The position numbers and the translations under genes were made by a program. Of a stretch of DNA of 64,000 nt, positions 55,599 through 63,114 are shown piece after piece. The DNA is from Prosthecobacter sp. (GTDB lineage Bacteria; Verrucomicrobiota; Verrucomicrobiia; Verrucomicrobiales; Verrucomicrobiaceae), in the NCBI GenBank assembly GCA_017853885.1, contig JAFMIR010000001.1:1-64000 (forward strand), read 5' to 3'. Each line of letters starts with the position of its first letter. Within the stretch, counting starts at the first letter, position 1. Below the pieces are notes generated by a model. It was not told the origin of the DNA. It searched no databases and saw only the letters and a list, made by a program, of their open reading frames with translations.

Positions 55599-55633
55599 AG
55601 CCGCCGCGCAGCTTGTCTGCCCGGCGGCTTTTT
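55599..55633 (+). terminator. Intrinsic terminator after the discoidin lipoprotein
   Basis: An 8-bp stem AGCCGCCG/CGGCGGCT with an inner GCAG/CTGC helix is followed by five T. It starts 22 nt after the stop and isolates the upstream transcript from the mla genes. Confidence 0.82.
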
Positions 55634-55843
55634 CGTCGTTCCTGATGAGCGCTGAGGCTCGTTATTTAGAGGTCCAAAGGCATGAGCCAACGGCAAAGAA
55701 AACCTATAGACGCTAAGAAAAGCGGACACATCGTGGACGCTGAACGCCAATCAGGCACGAAAGCAAACCGCACAAAGTGGAAGAACCTCTTGGAGAACTC
55801 AGCAGGAGGCGACATCATTGGCTGTCCATCGCACCACCCCACC

Positions 55844-56338
55844 ATGAAAGCTTCGAAGCTCGAACTCATCGCCGGTCTGTTTGTCGCCATCGGCATTGCT
55901 GCGATTACTTGGCTTACCGTGAAGCTCGGTGCCGGCGCATTGATTGGAGGTGACACTTATACGATCGAGGCACGTTTCACCAACGCCTCAGGACTCAGCT
56001 TAGGAGGCAATGTCGTCGTCGCCGGCGTACCGGTGGGGCGAGTCGAAGGCATCCGAGTGGACCCGGCGGACTTCAGCGCCATCGTCACCCTGCGCGTGCT
56101 TTCGCATTTGAAGCTGCCAACAGATTCGATCGCTTCAGTCAAGACGACCGGGCTGATCGGAGACAAGTTTATCGCGATCGCACCCGGCGCGGATGAGACG
56201 ATTCTAAAACCGGGGGACCGCATCGTGGACACAGAAGCTTCGGTCGATCTTGAATCACTGATTGGAAAAATGGCTTTCGGAAGTGTTGACAAGGGGGGAG
56301 AAAACGAGGCACAAAAGCCCCCAGCACCTTCTCCATGA
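55844..56338 (+). CDS. mlaD: MlaD-type MCE domain protein
   Basis: A 164-residue inner-membrane-anchored MCE protein. One membrane helix (about 6-26) is followed by the MCE domain (about 35-120; ARFTNASGLSLGGNVVVAGVPVGRV, then VKTTGLIGDKFIAI). Length equals that of typical short MlaD. In the Mla pathway it forms a hexameric ring that channels phospholipids. The start at 55844 gives the conserved KLELIAGLFVAIG N-terminus; the upstream frame to 55682 looks non-native. mlaC overlaps its stop by 4 nt. mlaE and mlaF are not in the window. Confidence 0.94.
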   Translation: MKASKLELIAGLFVAIGIAAITWLTVKLGAGALIGGDTYTIEARFTNASGLSLGGNVVVAGVPVGRVEGIRVDPADFSAIVTLRVLSHLKLPTDSIASVKTTGLIGDKFIAIAPGADETILKPGDRIVDTEASVDLESLIGKMAFGSVDKGGENEAQKPPAPSP

Positions 56339-56916
56339 GCTATCGTGTCCTTCTCACCCTTCTACTAGCTCTTGCCACCCAGCCCAATGTCTGCACGGCA
56401 GCCAGTGCGGAGCCGGAGACGAAGCTGAAGGGCGCGGTGAATGAAGTCCTTTCCGTGGCAAACCGGTCCAATTCGAAGGCTGCGATCGCCACCGGAGTAC
56501 GTCCTCTACTCCAGCGCTACATCAGCTTTGAGACGATGACCCGTCGTGCCGTGGGACCTGGTTGGCGGTCATTCGACAGCTCCCAGCAAGCCCGAGCCAC
56601 ACAGCTTTTCACCACCTTGGTGATCCGCACCTACGCCAACAAGTTCACACCTGGGCAACTCCCTGAGATTCAATATCGGGCGGCCACCGAGCCCGCGACC
56701 GGTCGCGTGGACGTGCCAACCACCGTCGTTTACCAAGGGAACCGCTACACAGTGACCTACCGCATCGAACAGCCGGGTTGGCTGATTACCGATGTGGTCA
56801 TCGAAGGAGTGAGCATGATTGCCAATTATCGTTCGCAGCTTGATGCCACGTTCAAGAAGGGTGGTGCTGAGGCCGTAGTCCAATCCCTCGAGTCATCCGT
56901 ATCCAAGCAGCCATGA
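56335..56916 (+). CDS. mlaC: MlaC-type periplasmic lipid carrier
   Basis: A 193-residue exported protein (signal peptide to about residue 22) matching MlaC/toluene-tolerance Ttg2D: RPLLQRYISFETMTRRAVGPGW in the N-terminal half and the VPTTVVYQGNRYTVTYRIEQPGWLITDVVIEGVSMIANYRSQLD block. It ferries phospholipids between MlaA and the MlaFEDB complex. Overlaps of 4 nt on both sides show tight coupling to mlaD and mlaA. Confidence 0.94.
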   Translation: MSYRVLLTLLLALATQPNVCTAASAEPETKLKGAVNEVLSVANRSNSKAAIATGVRPLLQRYISFETMTRRAVGPGWRSFDSSQQARATQLFTTLVIRTYANKFTPGQLPEIQYRAATEPATGRVDVPTTVVYQGNRYTVTYRIEQPGWLITDVVIEGVSMIANYRSQLDATFKKGGAEAVVQSLESSVSKQP

Positions 56917-57707
56917 AAACCGTCGTATTACTTTCCTTATCCGTTTCCCTGCTGGCTTCGTGCGCCACTCCCAAAGTGGGGCAGCACCCTGCGGCTAATA
57001 CGCCCGTAGAAGCCACCGCCAAAGAGAAGCTGCTGAAGTCGGAGGCGACGGATGATCTGGATGACTATGCAGATGCGGGTCAGGTCAATGATCCGCTCGA
57101 AAAACTCAACCGTGTAACCTTCTGGCTCAACGACGGCTTTTACACGGTATTCTTTCGTCCTCTCTCCAAGGGCTATGAGAAGGTGCTGCCCAAGTTCGTC
57201 CGCCGGGGCATCGACAACGTCTTCGAGAACGTGAAATACCCGGTCCGGATGGCAAACTGCGTTTTGCAGGGCAAGGGCGAACGTGCCGGGCTCGAAACCC
57301 AGAAGTTCGTAACCAACACACTGATCGGTGTCGGCGGTCTCGTTCGAGTTTCGGACAAGATCAACCCCATCGCAGACATCCCGGCGGAAGATTGCGGGCA
57401 GACGCTTGCCCAATGGGGCTTTGGCCATGGCCCTTACATTGTTATCCCACTGTTCGGACCGAGCAGCCTGCGCGAATTTGTCGGGTTAGCTGGAGATTAT
57501 GCGGCCCATCCTGCCAACTACGGGCTCTACCTCTACAACGGCAATGGAAACCACGACTGGATGTATATTCCGCCGCCCTCCAACACCTTGCGCTCCATGC
57601 CAGATCAGTTGGAGAAATACGATGCCGCAACCCAAGAAGCCGTAGATCCGTATCTATCCGCCCGTACCGCCTACATCCAGCAGCGTGATGAAGCTGCGAA
57701 GAAATAG
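56913..57707 (+). CDS. mlaA: MlaA (VacJ) lipoprotein
   Basis: A 264-residue outer-membrane lipoprotein (lipobox LLASC, lipidated Cys17). VNDPLEKLNRVTFWLNDGF, the VRRGIDNVFENVKYPVRMANCVLQGK block and AQWGFGHGPYIVIPLFGPSSLRE are diagnostic of MlaA. It removes misplaced phospholipids from the outer leaflet of the outer membrane. A non-conserved N-terminal stretch of about 35 residues precedes the domain. It shares its transcript with mlaD and mlaC. Confidence 0.95.
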   Translation: MKTVVLLSLSVSLLASCATPKVGQHPAANTPVEATAKEKLLKSEATDDLDDYADAGQVNDPLEKLNRVTFWLNDGFYTVFFRPLSKGYEKVLPKFVRRGIDNVFENVKYPVRMANCVLQGKGERAGLETQKFVTNTLIGVGGLVRVSDKINPIADIPAEDCGQTLAQWGFGHGPYIVIPLFGPSSLREFVGLAGDYAAHPANYGLYLYNGNGNHDWMYIPPPSNTLRSMPDQLEKYDAATQEAVDPYLSARTAYIQQRDEAAKK

Positions 57708-57751
57708 CTACGATATCCGAAAAAGGTTGTTGTTTACAGAATCCGGCCAAC

Positions 57752-58045
57752 ATGGTAAACGAATTTCTGATGTCTTTGTTCTGCCGTTTTGCCCTCGTAA
57801 TCCTTGCTGCCACCTCGCTCACCAGTTGTCAGACGCTCGGTGGACTGATGAATACACTTCCTTTTCGTTTGCTTGATGAGGCAGGAGCTGAGGCCATGAG
57901 CCTTTTTTCTGAAAATGCCTCTTCTCGGGACGGCCGCTCAGAGACCATGGGGCAGCGTGCACAACGCCTTGAAATGAAAGGCGACTATGTCGGACGGATG
58001 CCTATGACAAAGATAGCTCGTAAGAGTTCTGTGGCTGTGCGCTGA
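57752..58045 (+). CDS. Small lipoprotein, hypothetical
   Basis: A 97-residue protein with signal and lipobox (VILAATSLTSC, lipidated Cys about 26). The remainder is short and polar with no recognised domain. An alternative ATG at 57770 lies six codons in. It follows mlaA after 44 nt and may belong to the mla transcript. Coding is supported by the clear lipoprotein signal. Confidence 0.65.
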   Translation: MVNEFLMSLFCRFALVILAATSLTSCQTLGGLMNTLPFRLLDEAGAEAMSLFSENASSRDGRSETMGQRAQRLEMKGDYVGRMPMTKIARKSSVAVR

Positions 58046-58164
58046 GGCTTTTGAGCCGTAGCAGAAAGAATATTCCTCGTTGTCAGCACCTTGGGATATG
58101 TTGCTTTGCCCCATGACATGGTAAACGGTCCGCCGCTGATGAAACCCTTAACAACTTCTTCGGA

Positions 58165-58995
58165 ATGTTTGACCTGCCGGTGGTGCAAATTGGATCTGTG
58201 ACAATGGACGGGATTGAACCCGTGTTCATGCTTGGCCCCTGTGTGATGGAGAGTGAGCCCTTCATCTGGGATGTGGCGGAGCGCATCGACGCGATGGCGA
58301 GGAAATACGGCTGGCGCTGGATTTTCAAGGCATCTTACGACAAGGCCAACCGCAGCGCTATCTCCTCCTACCGTGGCATCGGGTGCGCGGCAGGCTGCGC
58401 TTTACTCGCTCGTGTGGGTGAAAAGTTCGGCGTACCAGTGACTACAGATGTCCACACAGAAGAAGAAGCCCGGCAGGCGGCGCAGCACATCGATCTGATT
58501 CAGATTCCGGCCTTCCTGTGCCGCCAAACGGACCTTATCGTGGCCGCCGGAGAGACCGGCCGTGCGGTCAATGTCAAAAAGGGTCAGTTTATGGCTCCTT
58601 GGGATGTGAAAAACATCGCTGACAAGCTGACCGCGGCAGGCTGCCACAACTTCATGTTCACCGAACGTGGCACGACTTTAGGCTACAACAATCTCGTGGC
58701 GGACATGCGTTCACTCTACTGGATGCGCGAGTTGGGCTATCGGGTCGTGATGGATGCCACGCACAGCGTGCAACGCCCCGGAGGTCTGGGCACCGCCACC
58801 GGAGGAGATGGGAAGCTCGCTCCCGTGCTCGCCCGCGCAGCCGTAGCAGCAGGTTGCGACGGGGTCTTCATGGAGACCCATCCGGAACCCACCAAGGCCA
58901 TGTCAGACGGCCCCAATCAAATTCCCCTTTCACAGATTGCCTCCGTCGTCGAATCCTTGCGTCGAATTCATGCCATCACGCGTTCCATCGCCTAG
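58165..58995 (+). CDS. kdsA: 3-deoxy-8-phosphooctulonate synthase (KdsA)
   Basis: A 276-residue enzyme that condenses phosphoenolpyruvate and arabinose-5-phosphate to KDO-8-phosphate for LPS. The N-terminal GPCVMESE, with Cys26 at the position used by metal-dependent (class II) KdsA enzymes, is followed by FKASYDKANRSA and TDVHTEEEA. TDLIVAAGETG, VNVKKGQFMAPWD and DATHSVQRPGG complete the diagnostic set. The start at 58165 is well placed. It overlaps the LptC-like gene by 26 nt and heads the kdsA-lptC-lptA-lptB run. Confidence 0.97.
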   Translation: MFDLPVVQIGSVTMDGIEPVFMLGPCVMESEPFIWDVAERIDAMARKYGWRWIFKASYDKANRSAISSYRGIGCAAGCALLARVGEKFGVPVTTDVHTEEEARQAAQHIDLIQIPAFLCRQTDLIVAAGETGRAVNVKKGQFMAPWDVKNIADKLTAAGCHNFMFTERGTTLGYNNLVADMRSLYWMRELGYRVVMDATHSVQRPGGLGTATGGDGKLAPVLARAAVAAGCDGVFMETHPEPTKAMSDGPNQIPLSQIASVVESLRRIHAITRSIA

Positions 58996-59506
58996 ACGTC
59001 CGCGGCTACGGGCCAGCGCGCTCGCTGTGACCAGCATCGGCGCTTGCCTCTGGGTCCTTCACGCCCAGCAGGCGGTGGATTCCCGCAGCCTCGCGGAAGT
59101 GCTTTCGCAAAACATTCCCCTCGGTGTCGAGAATAAACAGGCCCTGCTGCCTTCCTTTGATGCCGCAGGGCGTCAGAGTTCTCTGATGAGGGCCGATGTG
59201 GTGCGTCGGGTGGACGACGAGCGGTTGTATGCCGAAGGCTTTGTGTTCGAGCAATTCGGCAACGATCCCAAGCGTGACATGCGAATCGCCCTACCCACGG
59301 CGTTTTATAATATGAAAACTTCCACCCTGCGTAGCACTCAGCGTGGTAAAGTGAGCCTTCGAGACGTGCAAATTGAAGGAGATAGCCTGATTTTTGACAC
59401 CACCACCAACTGCGGCCTCATGGAGGGAAACATCCGCACCGTGATCTTTGACACCCGCGGCAAAAGCAACGAATCATCGTCTGCCCAACTGCCAGGCAAG
59501 CCATGA
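58970..59506 (+). CDS. LptC-like LPS export protein
   Basis: A 178-residue protein with one N-terminal membrane segment (about 10-27) and a beta-rich periplasmic part (RADVVRRVDDERLYAEGFVFEQF, KVSLRDVQIEGDSLIFDTTTN). This matches the expected layout of LptC, though sequence similarity is weak. The position between kdsA and an LptA-like gene supports the role. It would pass LPS from LptBFG to LptA. It overlaps kdsA by 26 nt and lptA by 4 nt. Confidence 0.65.
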   Translation: MPSRVPSPRRPRLRASALAVTSIGACLWVLHAQQAVDSRSLAEVLSQNIPLGVENKQALLPSFDAAGRQSSLMRADVVRRVDDERLYAEGFVFEQFGNDPKRDMRIALPTAFYNMKTSTLRSTQRGKVSLRDVQIEGDSLIFDTTTNCGLMEGNIRTVIFDTRGKSNESSSAQLPGKP

Positions 59507-60552
59507 AACGCCATCTTTCATTCTCATGCCTGATCTGCCTGCTGGTCCTCACTGGAGCTGTGACCGCGCAGACGCCAGTTCCGCCACCTCAGCCCAAGCC
59601 CACCCCCGTACCACCCCAGAAAAAAGGGCTGGTGGATACCATCACGAAGGTCATTGACGGTAGCAAGGGCCGCCTATCTGACGAAAGCCGCCAAAAGGCT
59701 GAAGCAGCCGCCAAAGCTGCCATGCAGGCTCTTCCGGATGATCTCAAAAGCAAGGCCCTGCAAATGGCCAAGGACCCAAAGGCCGCAGACATTCGCCAAA
59801 AGGCCGTTCAAACCGTGCAGAGTGCCATGCAGAGTCGCGAGACACCTCCTCGACCGGCCCAAGAGACCGCTGCAGCAACCCGCGCGGCGGACAACTCACC
59901 CGAGCCTCCGCATCAGGTTGGGCCGCAGCCTCGCAAGCTCCAGCCTCTGAATTTGGATGATCCTGAAGAAACGCAGAAGGCCAAAAGCGGCCGTATGGAG
60001 ATCACTGCCAACCGATCGGCCTACTTTGACGCCAACACAGGAATCGCTATTTATCGCGGTAATGTCCGAGCACGCCATCCGAATGCTTCCATCGATTGTG
60101 AGGAACTCGAAATCCATATGGAGAAGGACAAAAGCGGCTCGCAAGGGAGGAAAAAGGCGACTAACGATGCCGACATCCTAGCCTCCCGCACTGAGAAAAA
60201 GGCTGCTGGAGCATCGGCAGCCCAAGACACCGGCATTGAGGTGGCTTACGCCCGCGGCAGCAGGGTCACCATCGAGAAATTCGATGAGCAGGGAGAGCTC
60301 CAGATCGGTCATTGCAATGAAGTCGCGATCTATGATGGCCAAACCGGTAGCGTCACCCTGCGCGGCTGGCCCTCCGTGCAGCGCGGCAACAAGCTTCTCG
60401 AAGCCACCGATCCGCGTTGCATCATCATGATCGACCCAGCAGGTCGTTTGAAGGCCGATGGTGGCTTGTTCCGAACCACCCTCATTGATGAAAAAGCGGC
60501 ACAAGGCTCCCAACCTCCCGCCAACACTCCCGCAGCCCCAGACCGGCCCTGA
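59503..60552 (+). CDS. LptA/OstA-like periplasmic protein with long N-terminal extension
   Basis: A 349-residue exported protein (signal peptide to about 22). A proline-rich segment (about 23-42), an alanine- and lysine-rich helix (about 55-110) and a linker precede the OstA/LptA domain (about 160-325; GRMEITANRSAYFDANTGIAIYRGNVRARHP, ASIDCEELEIHMEKD and GSVTLRGWPSVQRGNK). LptA forms the periplasmic LPS bridge. The protein is nearly twice the length of typical LptA because of the extension. It overlaps lptC by 4 nt. Confidence 0.85.
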   Translation: MKRHLSFSCLICLLVLTGAVTAQTPVPPPQPKPTPVPPQKKGLVDTITKVIDGSKGRLSDESRQKAEAAAKAAMQALPDDLKSKALQMAKDPKAADIRQKAVQTVQSAMQSRETPPRPAQETAAATRAADNSPEPPHQVGPQPRKLQPLNLDDPEETQKAKSGRMEITANRSAYFDANTGIAIYRGNVRARHPNASIDCEELEIHMEKDKSGSQGRKKATNDADILASRTEKKAAGASAAQDTGIEVAYARGSRVTIEKFDEQGELQIGHCNEVAIYDGQTGSVTLRGWPSVQRGNKLLEATDPRCIIMIDPAGRLKADGGLFRTTLIDEKAAQGSQPPANTPAAPDRP

Positions 60553-60562
60553 GTTGAGACCG

Positions 60563-61351
60563 ATGCCTGAAAGCCCTGCCATAACCTCCTCATCCACCAT
60601 GTCCGACGGCTCCTCCGTGCCCGAGGGGGAAATGCTGCTGCACACCGAAGGGCTGAAAAAGATCTACGACGGGCGCACAGTCGTGAACGGAGTCGATATC
60701 GAGGTCAAGAAAGGTGAGATTGTCGGACTGCTCGGCCCAAATGGTGCCGGCAAGACCACCACTTTCTACATGATCGTGGGCCTCGTCAGGCCGGATGGTG
60801 GTAGTGTGACCTTTGACGGCAAGGACGCCACCCACCAGCCCATGTACATGCGCGCCCGTTTTGGCATGGGATACCTCCCACAGGAGGAGTCGATCTTCCG
60901 CCGACTCAGCGTGCGGGATAACATTCTCGGTGTGATGCAGACCCAGGGATGCACCCGACGGGAAGCCGAGGATCAGACCCAGTCGCTCATGGAAAAATTC
61001 GGCATTGACCACGTCGCCGACAATCTCGCCATCACGCTCTCCGGCGGTGAAAAGCGGCGCCTCACCATCGCTCGCAGCCTCGTCACCTCGCCCAAGCTAC
61101 TGATGCTCGACGAGCCCTTCTCAGGTGTTGACCCTATCGCGGTCGGCGAGATCCAGGAAATCATTCGCATGCTGCGTCAGGCCGGCCTCGCCATTCTCAT
61201 CACCGATCACAACGTGCGTGAGACCCTGAACATCGTCGATCGCGCCTACTTGATTTTCGAAGGCAAAGTACGCCGCCATGGCACCAAGGACTTCCTAGTC
61301 AACGACGACGAGGCCCGCCGGCTCTATTTAGGCCGTGATTTCGCCATGTAA
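60563..61351 (+). CDS. lptB: LPS export ABC transporter ATPase LptB
   Basis: An ATPase of about 262 residues. Walker A GPNGAGKT is at about residues 58-65, the Q-loop in YLPQEESIF, signature LSGGEKRR, Walker B LLMLDEPF followed by GVDP, and the H-loop in ITDHNVRETL. The sequence is typical of LptB. It energises LPS extraction together with LptFG, which are not in the window. The ATG at 60563 is 10 nt after the lptA stop; an ATG at 60599 is the alternative and would remove a variable N-terminus. Confidence 0.96.
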   Translation: MPESPAITSSSTMSDGSSVPEGEMLLHTEGLKKIYDGRTVVNGVDIEVKKGEIVGLLGPNGAGKTTTFYMIVGLVRPDGGSVTFDGKDATHQPMYMRARFGMGYLPQEESIFRRLSVRDNILGVMQTQGCTRREAEDQTQSLMEKFGIDHVADNLAITLSGGEKRRLTIARSLVTSPKLLMLDEPFSGVDPIAVGEIQEIIRMLRQAGLAILITDHNVRETLNIVDRAYLIFEGKVRRHGTKDFLVNDDEARRLYLGRDFAM

Positions 61352-61425
61352 GGCGCAGAAATGCGCCTTGAACAACCATGGGCGCGCCACCAGCTTTATC
61401 GCAGCCAAATTTCCCCCAAACCACC

Positions 61426-62022
61426 ATGCAAGTCCACAACATCAACCTCCCTATCATCGTCACCGGCCGCCACATCGAAATCACTCCGGCCATCCGTGAG
61501 TACGCCCATAAAAAAATCGAGGGGCTTCATCTCGACTATCCGCGCATCATCGAGGCCAAGGTCGTTCTCGACGTTCAGGGGCATCATCGGCAGATGGCGG
61601 AAATCGTCCTGTTCTGTGCCAATCACATCGTCATCGAAGTCAAGTCCACCACCGAGGATATCTATGCCTCCATCGACGAGAGCATCAGCAAAATCGCCCG
61701 TCGCATGCGGAAGTTCAAAACCCGCCTACTCAAGAGCCATCGCCCACGCAAGGAAGGCTCCATCCGCCACATTCAGGAGCAGGTCTTTCATGAGGAGGCG
61801 GTGCATCATGAAGACGACCATGTCACTCCAGCCTATGTGCACGAGGAGTCCTACAAAATCCGCCCGCTCTACCCGGACGAGGCCATCGTGGACCTCGAGA
61901 TCAGCCAGCGCCCCTTTGTTCTCTTCCATGATCAGCAGAACCACAAGCTTGCCATTCTCTTCCGCCGCAAGGATGGCGACTACGGTCTGATCCATCCGGA
62001 AGACACCATCGCGGCCAAATGA
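61426..62022 (+). CDS. hpf: Ribosome hibernation promoting factor, long form
   Basis: A 198-residue protein. The N-terminal ribosome-binding domain (about 1-105) has VTGRHIEITPAIREYAHKKIE and EDIYASIDESISKIARRMRKFKTRL. The C-terminal dimerisation domain of long HPF (about 130-195) has the KIRPLYPDEAIVDLEISQRPFVLFHDQQNHKLAILFRRKDG block. Long HPF dimerises ribosomes into 100S particles under starvation. The start at 61426 (MQVHNINLPIIVTG) is preferred to the frame beginning at 61378. rlpA overlaps its stop by 4 nt. Confidence 0.95.
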   Translation: MQVHNINLPIIVTGRHIEITPAIREYAHKKIEGLHLDYPRIIEAKVVLDVQGHHRQMAEIVLFCANHIVIEVKSTTEDIYASIDESISKIARRMRKFKTRLLKSHRPRKEGSIRHIQEQVFHEEAVHHEDDHVTPAYVHEESYKIRPLYPDEAIVDLEISQRPFVLFHDQQNHKLAILFRRKDGDYGLIHPEDTIAAK

Positions 62023-62453
62023 CCCCTGACGGACATCCATTCCGCCTGGTGCACCGAATGGCGAGAATGTTTCGTCATTCCGTGTTTGTTGGTCTGCTCA
62101 TACCTTGCGGAATCCTCTCCTCCTGCTCCAGCTTCAAGTCACCCGCTGCTGCCTCCGCTGCCAAAATTCTGGAAACTCAGCATGGCCTTGCCTCTCTTTA
62201 CACAGACCGGCACACCGCCAGTGGCGAACGCTTCAGTGCCAGTGCGTTCACGGCGGCGCATCGCCACTGGCCTTTTGGCTGTCTGGTTCGCTGCACGAAT
62301 CTGCACAACGGGCGCTGGGTTATCGTGCGGGTGAATGACCGTGGACCCCATGTGCGCGGACGGGTGATTGATCTGACCCCTAAGGCAGCCTCTATGATTG
62401 GCCTCAACCGCTCAAACGGCCTTTGCCGCGTGCGCCTTGACCGTCTTGAATGA
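62019..62453 (+). CDS. rlpA: RlpA-like septal lipoprotein
   Basis: A 144-residue lipoprotein with lipobox ILSSC (lipidated Cys about 36). The double-psi beta-barrel (about 55-140) has GLASLYTDRHTASGERF, FGCLVRCTNLHNGRWVIVRVNDRGPHVRGRVIDLTPKAA. RlpA cleaves denuded glycan strands at the septum; this one lacks the C-terminal SPOR domain that targets E. coli RlpA. The ATG at 62019 overlaps hpf by 4 nt; in-frame ATGs at 62058 and 62067 would shorten the long n-region. Confidence 0.9.
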   Translation: MTPDGHPFRLVHRMARMFRHSVFVGLLIPCGILSSCSSFKSPAAASAAKILETQHGLASLYTDRHTASGERFSASAFTAAHRHWPFGCLVRCTNLHNGRWVIVRVNDRGPHVRGRVIDLTPKAASMIGLNRSNGLCRVRLDRLE

Positions 62454-62466
62454 GATCCAGCAGGGA

Positions 62467-63114
62467 TCAGACGCCCGTCCGTGTCTCCACCCACTGCACG
62501 GCATAGCGCACGAGGGCTGCTCCATCACTGATGCCAAGCTTCTCCTTCACATGTGCACGATGTGCCTCGACGGTGCGTGCGCTGATGTTGAGTTGTGTGG
62601 CGATATTCTTGGTGGCCACCCCTTTACCGATGAGTTCGAGGATTTCCAATTCACGGTCCGTGAGCGAATCAATGCCTGCGGCCCTCGTGCGGGAAGGAGA
62701 GGTTATCTGCTCTAACATGCGGACGCTGAGCGCCTCACTGACATAGATTCCGCCCGACATGATTTTGTGGATGGCGCTGATAAGCTGATCCGCGGCTTCC
62801 TCCTTCATTACATAGCCGCGTGCACCGGCACGGAGACTGCGCTCGCCGTAGAGAGACTCGTCATGCATGGAGAGCACGAGGCAAATGGTGGCGGGATGCA
62901 TCACCCTTATGTCTTTGACGAGCTCGAGGCCATTCTTGTCTGGCAGCGTCAGATCAACCACGGCAAGATCGGGCTTCAGCTTGCTAACAATCTCCAAGCC
63001 CTCACGAGCGCTGCCCGCCTCACCGCATAGCTCCAGACCGCTTTCCATGCGGATGAGCTGCGCGAGACCTTGGCGCATGATCGGATGATCATCGACGATG
63101 ACGACACGTTTCAC
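62467..63114 (-). CDS. LuxR/FixJ-type response regulator
   Basis: A 215-residue regulator. The receiver domain (about 1-120) has the acidic pair Asp8-Asp9, phosphoacceptor Asp54 in VVDLTLPDKNG and Lys in the VMKEEAA segment. The C-terminal LuxR helix-turn-helix (about 148-205) has SLTDRELEILELIGKG and NISARTVEAHRAHVKEKLG. The GTG at 63114 overlaps the kinase stop by 4 nt (GTGA), which is why it is chosen over an ATG at 63150. It is the partner of the sensor kinase gene upstream and converges on rlpA. Confidence 0.94.
   Translation of the reverse strand: MKRVVIVDDHPIMRQGLAQLIRMESGLELCGEAGSAREGLEIVSKLKPDLAVVDLTLPDKNGLELVKDIRVMHPATICLVLSMHDESLYGERSLRAGARGYVMKEEAADQLISAIHKIMSGGIYVSEALSVRMLEQITSPSRTRAAGIDSLTDRELEILELIGKGVATKNIATQLNISARTVEAHRAHVKEKLGISDGAALVRYAVQWVETRTGV

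Noticed and set aside
62454-62470. Possible terminator between the convergent rlpA and response-regulator genes (GATCC/GGATC)
   Set aside because: The stem is only five base pairs and no T-tract follows on either strand.
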